5,480 bases of DNA, from positions 1-5,480 of the forward strand of contig CAMKMR010000138.1 of assembly GCA_946413945.1 (NCBI GenBank), read 5' to 3'. The translations under genes were made by a program, and so were the position numbers. Within the stretch, counting starts at the first letter, position 1, and each line of letters begins with the position of its first letter. Positions 4,851 to 5,480 of the stretch are shown here, piece by piece. Origin of the DNA: an uncultured Lachnospiraceae bacterium (lineage in GTDB: Bacteria; Bacillota; Clostridia; Lachnospirales; Lachnospiraceae). Under the pieces are notes generated by a model. The model was given only the letters and a program-made list of their open reading frames with translations, ran no database searches and was not told where the DNA came from.

Positions 4851-5480
4851 ATGAGCGTTATTTCAATGAAACAGTTACTTGAGGCAGGTGTTCATTTCGG
4901 ACATCAGACAAGAAGATGGAACCCTAAGATGGCTAAGTATATCTATACAGAGCGTAACGGAATCCATATCATCGACTTACAGAAGACAGTTGGTATGATG
5001 GATGATGCTTACAAGGCTGTATTTGATTGCGCAGCTGAAGGTGGAACAATCCTCTTCGTTGGTACAAAGAAGCAGGCTCAGGATTCAATCCAGACAGAAG
5101 CAGAGCGTTGCGGTATGTACTATGTTAACCAGAGATGGCTCGGCGGTATGCTTACAAACTTCAGAACAATCAAGTCACGTATCGAGACTTTAAAGAAGTA
5201 TGAGAAGATGGCTGAGGATGGAACTTTCGACGTTCTTCCTAAGAAGGAAGTTGTTGAGATCAAGAAGGAAATGGAAAAGCTTCAGAAGAATATCGGTGGT
5301 ATCAAAGAGATGAAGAAGGCTCCAGATATGATCTTCATCGTTGATCCTCGCAAGGAAAGAATCTGCGTACAGGAAGCTAAGGCTCTTAACATTCCTATCG
5401 TAGGTATCGCTGATACAAACTGCGATCCAGAAGAACTTGATTATGTTATTCCAGGTAACGATGATGCAATCCGTGCAGTT
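4851..5480 (+). CDS. rpsB: 30S ribosomal protein S2, 3'-truncated by window edge
   Basis: S2 binds late to the 30S subunit, near S1 and the mRNA path at the platform/body junction. ATG 4851 follows AGGAGG by 6 nt. The 210 codons are open to the last base of the window, where family members usually run to about 240-260 aa. MSVISMKQLLEAGVHFGHQT carries the N-terminal S2 motif with GVHFGH (13-18). RWNPKM (22-27), FVGTKKQA (69-76) and NQRWLGGMLTNF (93-104) are hallmark segments. Residues 158-182 (PDMIFIVDP to LNIP) fit the second S2 signature. Residues about 105-158 form the coiled-coil protrusion. Codon use differs sharply from the upstream genes (mostly AAG, ATC, GGT, CGT), as expected for high expression. 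It has its own predicted promoter and leader; tsf normally follows but lies outside the window. Confidence 0.98.
   Translation, partial: MSVISMKQLLEAGVHFGHQTRRWNPKMAKYIYTERNGIHIIDLQKTVGMMDDAYKAVFDCAAEGGTILFVGTKKQAQDSIQTEAERCGMYYVNQRWLGGMLTNFRTIKSRIETLKKYEKMAEDGTFDVLPKKEVVEIKKEMEKLQKNIGGIKEMKKAPDMIFIVDPRKERICVQEAKALNIPIVGIADTNCDPEELDYVIPGNDDAIRAV

Noticed and set aside
4829..4882. 17-codon upstream open frame overlapping the rpsB start
   Set aside because: The ATG at 4829 has no Shine-Dalgarno sequence, and the peptide is short and overlaps the S2 start out of frame; chance is the simplest explanation.
5002..5193. 63-codon + strand open frame
   Set aside because: It lies entirely within rpsB in another frame, and the S2 reading is unambiguous.

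Overview
The window looks like a chromosomal housekeeping segment from an anaerobic, AT-rich Firmicute. Lachnospiraceae is the most likely family (Butyrivibrio/Roseburia-like). The reasons are the CodY and S2 sequences, the AT-rich codon use with AAG/ATC-biased codons in the ribosomal gene, strong GGAGG-type ribosome binding sites, and the gene order topA-codY-(two membrane proteins)-rpsB. All genes are on the + strand. The family assignment is from recognition, not from a search.

Layout: (1) the 3' 98% or so of topA (DNA topoisomerase I, three C-terminal zinc ribbons), lacking only its first few codons; (2) a 155-bp gap holding the topA terminator, an apparent promoter for codY nested in the same bases, and a chain of overlapping inverted repeats; (3) codY, the GTP/branched-chain-amino-acid-responsive global repressor, 259 aa; (4) 20 bp later, a 371-aa protein with one membrane segment, a long charged helix of 8-residue repeats and a small helix-turn-helix-like C-terminus (DUF6115/SwrB-like); (5) 11 bp later, a 184-aa membrane-anchored or lipid-anchored extracytoplasmic protein with TEK(A/P) tetrapeptide repeats and the LysM-like N-terminal subdomain of MltG but no catalytic domain; (6) a strong terminator, a likely rpsB promoter overlapping it, and a leader of about 100 nt with competing stems; (7) the first 210 codons of rpsB (ribosomal protein S2), running off the window.

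How the genes fit together: codY and the two envelope proteins form a compact three-gene transcription unit bounded by terminators, so a nutritional regulator is co-transcribed with one protein whose bulk is probably cytoplasmic and one whose bulk is outside the membrane. In Bacillus subtilis the interval between codY and rpsB holds the large fla/che flagellar operon, whose last gene, next to rpsB, is swrB. The 371-aa protein here has a SwrB-like layout in the same interval, so it may be what remains of that arrangement. I see no mobile element, CRISPR array, RNA gene or defence system. The most interesting material is the unexplained pair of membrane proteins, the diverged ligand pocket of CodY, and the regulatory architecture of the two intergenic gaps.
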